From Legionella jamestowniensis (GTDB lineage Bacteria > Pseudomonadota > Gammaproteobacteria > Legionellales > Legionellaceae), in contig NZ_LNYG01000013.1 of assembly GCF_001467745.1 (NCBI RefSeq), positions 102,092 to 166,091 on the forward strand: 64,000 nucleotides of DNA, in the 5' to 3' direction. Made by a program: the position numbers and the translations under genes. Numbering within the stretch: position 1 is the first letter of the stretch; every line of letters begins with the position of its first letter. Under the pieces are notes generated by a model, which saw only the letters and a program-made list of their open reading frames with translations, had not been told where the DNA came from and did no database searches. This document shows, one piece after another, positions 62,475 through 64,000 of this stretch.

Positions 62475-63446
62475 ATGTTCAAACCCTATTTATTTTGCGG
62501 ATTATTAGTAGTAGCAAGCACAAGTCACAGCGGCACGATGGGTTGTCAAACAGAGGGGGTAACGGTTCCCTGTGACAGTCGGGCCTGGGATGTCGGCATA
62601 AGCGCACTCTATTTAAAACCCACATCTTCATTATTAAATCCTTACTTACGTAGCGGGACTATAACTATAGCGAATGGAACTCATTATCACAGCATAGAAT
62701 CTCCCTGGGACTGGGGGTTTATTCTGGAAGGGAGTTATCACTTTAACACAGGAAATGATATTAATTTGAATTGGTTGCATTTTAATGATAGCTATGGTGA
62801 GGTCGTAAATGCTTATTTTCCTGAAGCACCCATCCCTATATCATTAACTACCCATTTAAACTTTGAAACTAAACTGGATGTTGTTAATTTTGAATTTGCG
62901 CAGAATGCCCATTTAGGAAGCAAAACTAGCTCACGGGTTCATGCGGGCCTGCAATATGCAAATGCTACTATTGATAGAAATGGCCAGAGATTTGAGCAAA
63001 TCACTGATGGAACCCCTTACTTGTCTCAAGTTAGCTCAGTAGACGCCAAGTATAATGGTTTAGGTCCTCGTTTAGGAGGGGAGCTTTCCCATCAGCTTTC
63101 TCACGGATTTTCTGTATTTGCTAAAGGTGCTATGGCACTTTTGGTCGGTGAAGCAAAAACAACATTGGCAGGTACTAATTTAAGCGGTCCGAGAATTACT
63201 CCTTTTGTTCGCTATATCAGTCAAACGACGTTAGTTCCAGAGCTTGAAACCAAATTAGGGGCGAGTTATCAATTTAATGGTAGTTTGGGGCAATTTAGTC
63301 TCTTGGCGGGTTGGATGTTCCAGCACTATTTTGAGATGTTTTTGTTAGCTCCTGGAGAGCGAATCAATGAGGCATCTAGTCCAACTAACCACGAACTTTC
63401 CTTGAATGGTCCTTTTCTCCAAGGAAAATGGGTTTCAAATGCCTGA
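62475..63446 (+). CDS. Legionella outer-membrane protein family (Lpg1974-like porin)
   Basis: Outer-membrane beta-barrel protein of 323 residues, of the Legionella OMP family (Pfam Legionella_OMP). The signal peptide MFKPYLFCGLLVVASTSHSG is followed by CQTEGVTVPCDSRAWDVGISALYLKPTSS, the typical opening with two cysteines, and then by alternating strands such as SPWDWGFILEGSYHF, SRVHAGLQYANATIDRNGQ, GLGPRLGGELSHQLSHGFSVFAKGAMALLVGEA and LSLLAGWMFQHYFEMF (read in pieces). The family is pore-forming or structural in L. pneumophila. AAGGAAACAGG precedes the ATG. It stands alone, with the next gene 13 bases downstream on the same strand. Confidence 0.9.
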   Translation: MFKPYLFCGLLVVASTSHSGTMGCQTEGVTVPCDSRAWDVGISALYLKPTSSLLNPYLRSGTITIANGTHYHSIESPWDWGFILEGSYHFNTGNDINLNWLHFNDSYGEVVNAYFPEAPIPISLTTHLNFETKLDVVNFEFAQNAHLGSKTSSRVHAGLQYANATIDRNGQRFEQITDGTPYLSQVSSVDAKYNGLGPRLGGELSHQLSHGFSVFAKGAMALLVGEAKTTLAGTNLSGPRITPFVRYISQTTLVPELETKLGASYQFNGSLGQFSLLAGWMFQHYFEMFLLAPGERINEASSPTNHELSLNGPFLQGKWVSNA

Positions 63447-63459
63447 TAGAAGATAGAGT

Positions 63460-64000
63460 ATGCTTTTGCGTTTTTTAGATGTAACCAAAGCCAGCTTGTT
63501 ATGGCAGCAAAGCATACTTGGTTTACTCTTATTAGCCGCTCTCATTTTTCAAGGGGTTACGGACCGATCCGTTTTATTAATAAGTTATGGTGTTTTCTTA
63601 CTCTTAAGTCCAATTTATTTTTTTCGCCTGCAAAAACAAATTTCCATAACCTTCACCCCATTAAGTTTACTATTAATCCTTTGGTTGATATGGGTATATC
63701 TTCCTTACTATTTCGGATGGGTTGCTAATACCAGCTTATTTGGTTTTTTTCAGTGTAGCCCATGGATTGTCACTTTTTTTATTCTTGAAACTAGTAATTC
63801 AACCAAGCGATTATGGTCAGGTCTCTTTCAAATAGTATGGCTACTAAGCTTAATTTGCGCACTCTATGCCCTCTTTCAATTTTTTATATTACACCAAATG
63901 CCCTGTGGATTTTTTGCCAGTAAAAATACCACGGCTGCTTTTTTGATGATGACCCTTTTAATTCTCACTGGTGAATTTTTAAAACCCACGCTTAGGCCGC
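63460..64000 (+). CDS. O-antigen ligase-like membrane protein (partial, runs off the window)
   Basis: The frame from ATG 63460 stays open to the window end (about 180 codons). It begins MLLRFLDVTKASLLWQQ and then has at least five or six membrane segments. Near the end, HQMPCGFFASKNTTAAFLMMTLLI resembles the G-F/f-N-N-xx-A-x-L signature of the Wzy_C superfamily (O-antigen ligase WaaL, or the pilin/protein O-oligosaccharyltransferase PglL). The rest of the catalytic loop is outside the window, so ligase versus polymerase cannot be decided. It starts 13 bases after the OMP-family gene. A different-frame short ORF at 63501-63728 is a shadow of it. Confidence 0.65.
   Translation, partial: MLLRFLDVTKASLLWQQSILGLLLLAALIFQGVTDRSVLLISYGVFLLLSPIYFFRLQKQISITFTPLSLLLILWLIWVYLPYYFGWVANTSLFGFFQCSPWIVTFFILETSNSTKRLWSGLFQIVWLLSLICALYALFQFFILHQMPCGFFASKNTTAAFLMMTLLILTGEFLKPTLRP

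Noticed and set aside
63501-63728. 75-residue frame near the window end
   Set aside because: It is a different frame of the longer open membrane-protein gene from 63460, which has the better composition and start.

Overview
The window is from a gammaproteobacterium of the genus Legionella, probably not L. pneumophila. The main evidence is a Mip-type FKBP peptidyl-prolyl isomerase, a Legionella-type CsrA, a protein of the Legionella outer-membrane (major OMP/Lpg1974-like) family, a secreted protein that looks like DUF3757, and low overall GC. This assignment rests on recognised proteins; no database search was run.

Left part (1-22.4 kb): mostly housekeeping genes. In order they are purB-nadB-nadA (purine and NAD synthesis, with start/stop overlap), a glutathione peroxidase, a small secreted protein, tRNA-Leu(CAA) with a strong promoter, a divergent S-adenosylhomocysteine hydrolase-like protein, an AmpG-like MFS permease, mip, L-serine dehydratase, a second MFS permease, tilS-accA, an Sfp-type phosphopantetheinyl transferase, a 666-residue orphan protein, an HdeD-family membrane protein, birA, csrA and pgi.

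Middle part (22.4-57.2 kb): a very large surface-polysaccharide locus. From 52869 down to 23970 every gene is on the minus strand (25 genes, many overlapping by 1-10 bases). It holds wecB and wecC (UDP-ManNAcA); rmlA/rffH, rmlB/rffG, wecE and a wecD-like acetyltransferase (dTDP-Fuc4NAc); and a WzxE-like flippase. These are most of the sugar-precursor genes of enterobacterial common antigen, but recognisable WecG, WecF and WzyE are not present. A second block has PglC/PglD/PglE-like genes (bacillosamine-type initiating sugar), a WbuB-like glycosyltransferase, a heparinase II/III protein and a fused two-domain oxidoreductase. A third, very AT-rich block has a second flippase, a second polymerase, a hexapeptide acyltransferase, a sulfatase-fold membrane protein, a NoeA-like methyltransferase and a small YFDQGTGS-motif membrane protein. 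There are two Wzx, two Wzy and two Wzz candidates, so the locus may make two polymers, or it may be a composite of two ancestral loci. pgi plus an O-acyltransferase lie at one edge; a methyltransferase, a POT-family transporter and manC lie at the other.

Right part (57.3-64 kb): lipA, a GGDEF diguanylate cyclase with an intact I-site, a CDGSH iron-sulfur protein, a thioredoxin/DsbD-like membrane fusion, a two-CBS protein, a Legionella OMP-family protein and the start of an O-antigen ligase-like membrane protein that runs off the window end.

The spacers between genes carry at least three families of short dispersed repeats, including elements beside both ends of the polysaccharide locus and a 22-base perfect inverted repeat near 61.6 kb. 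I saw no CRISPR array, transposase, integrase, rRNA or origin.
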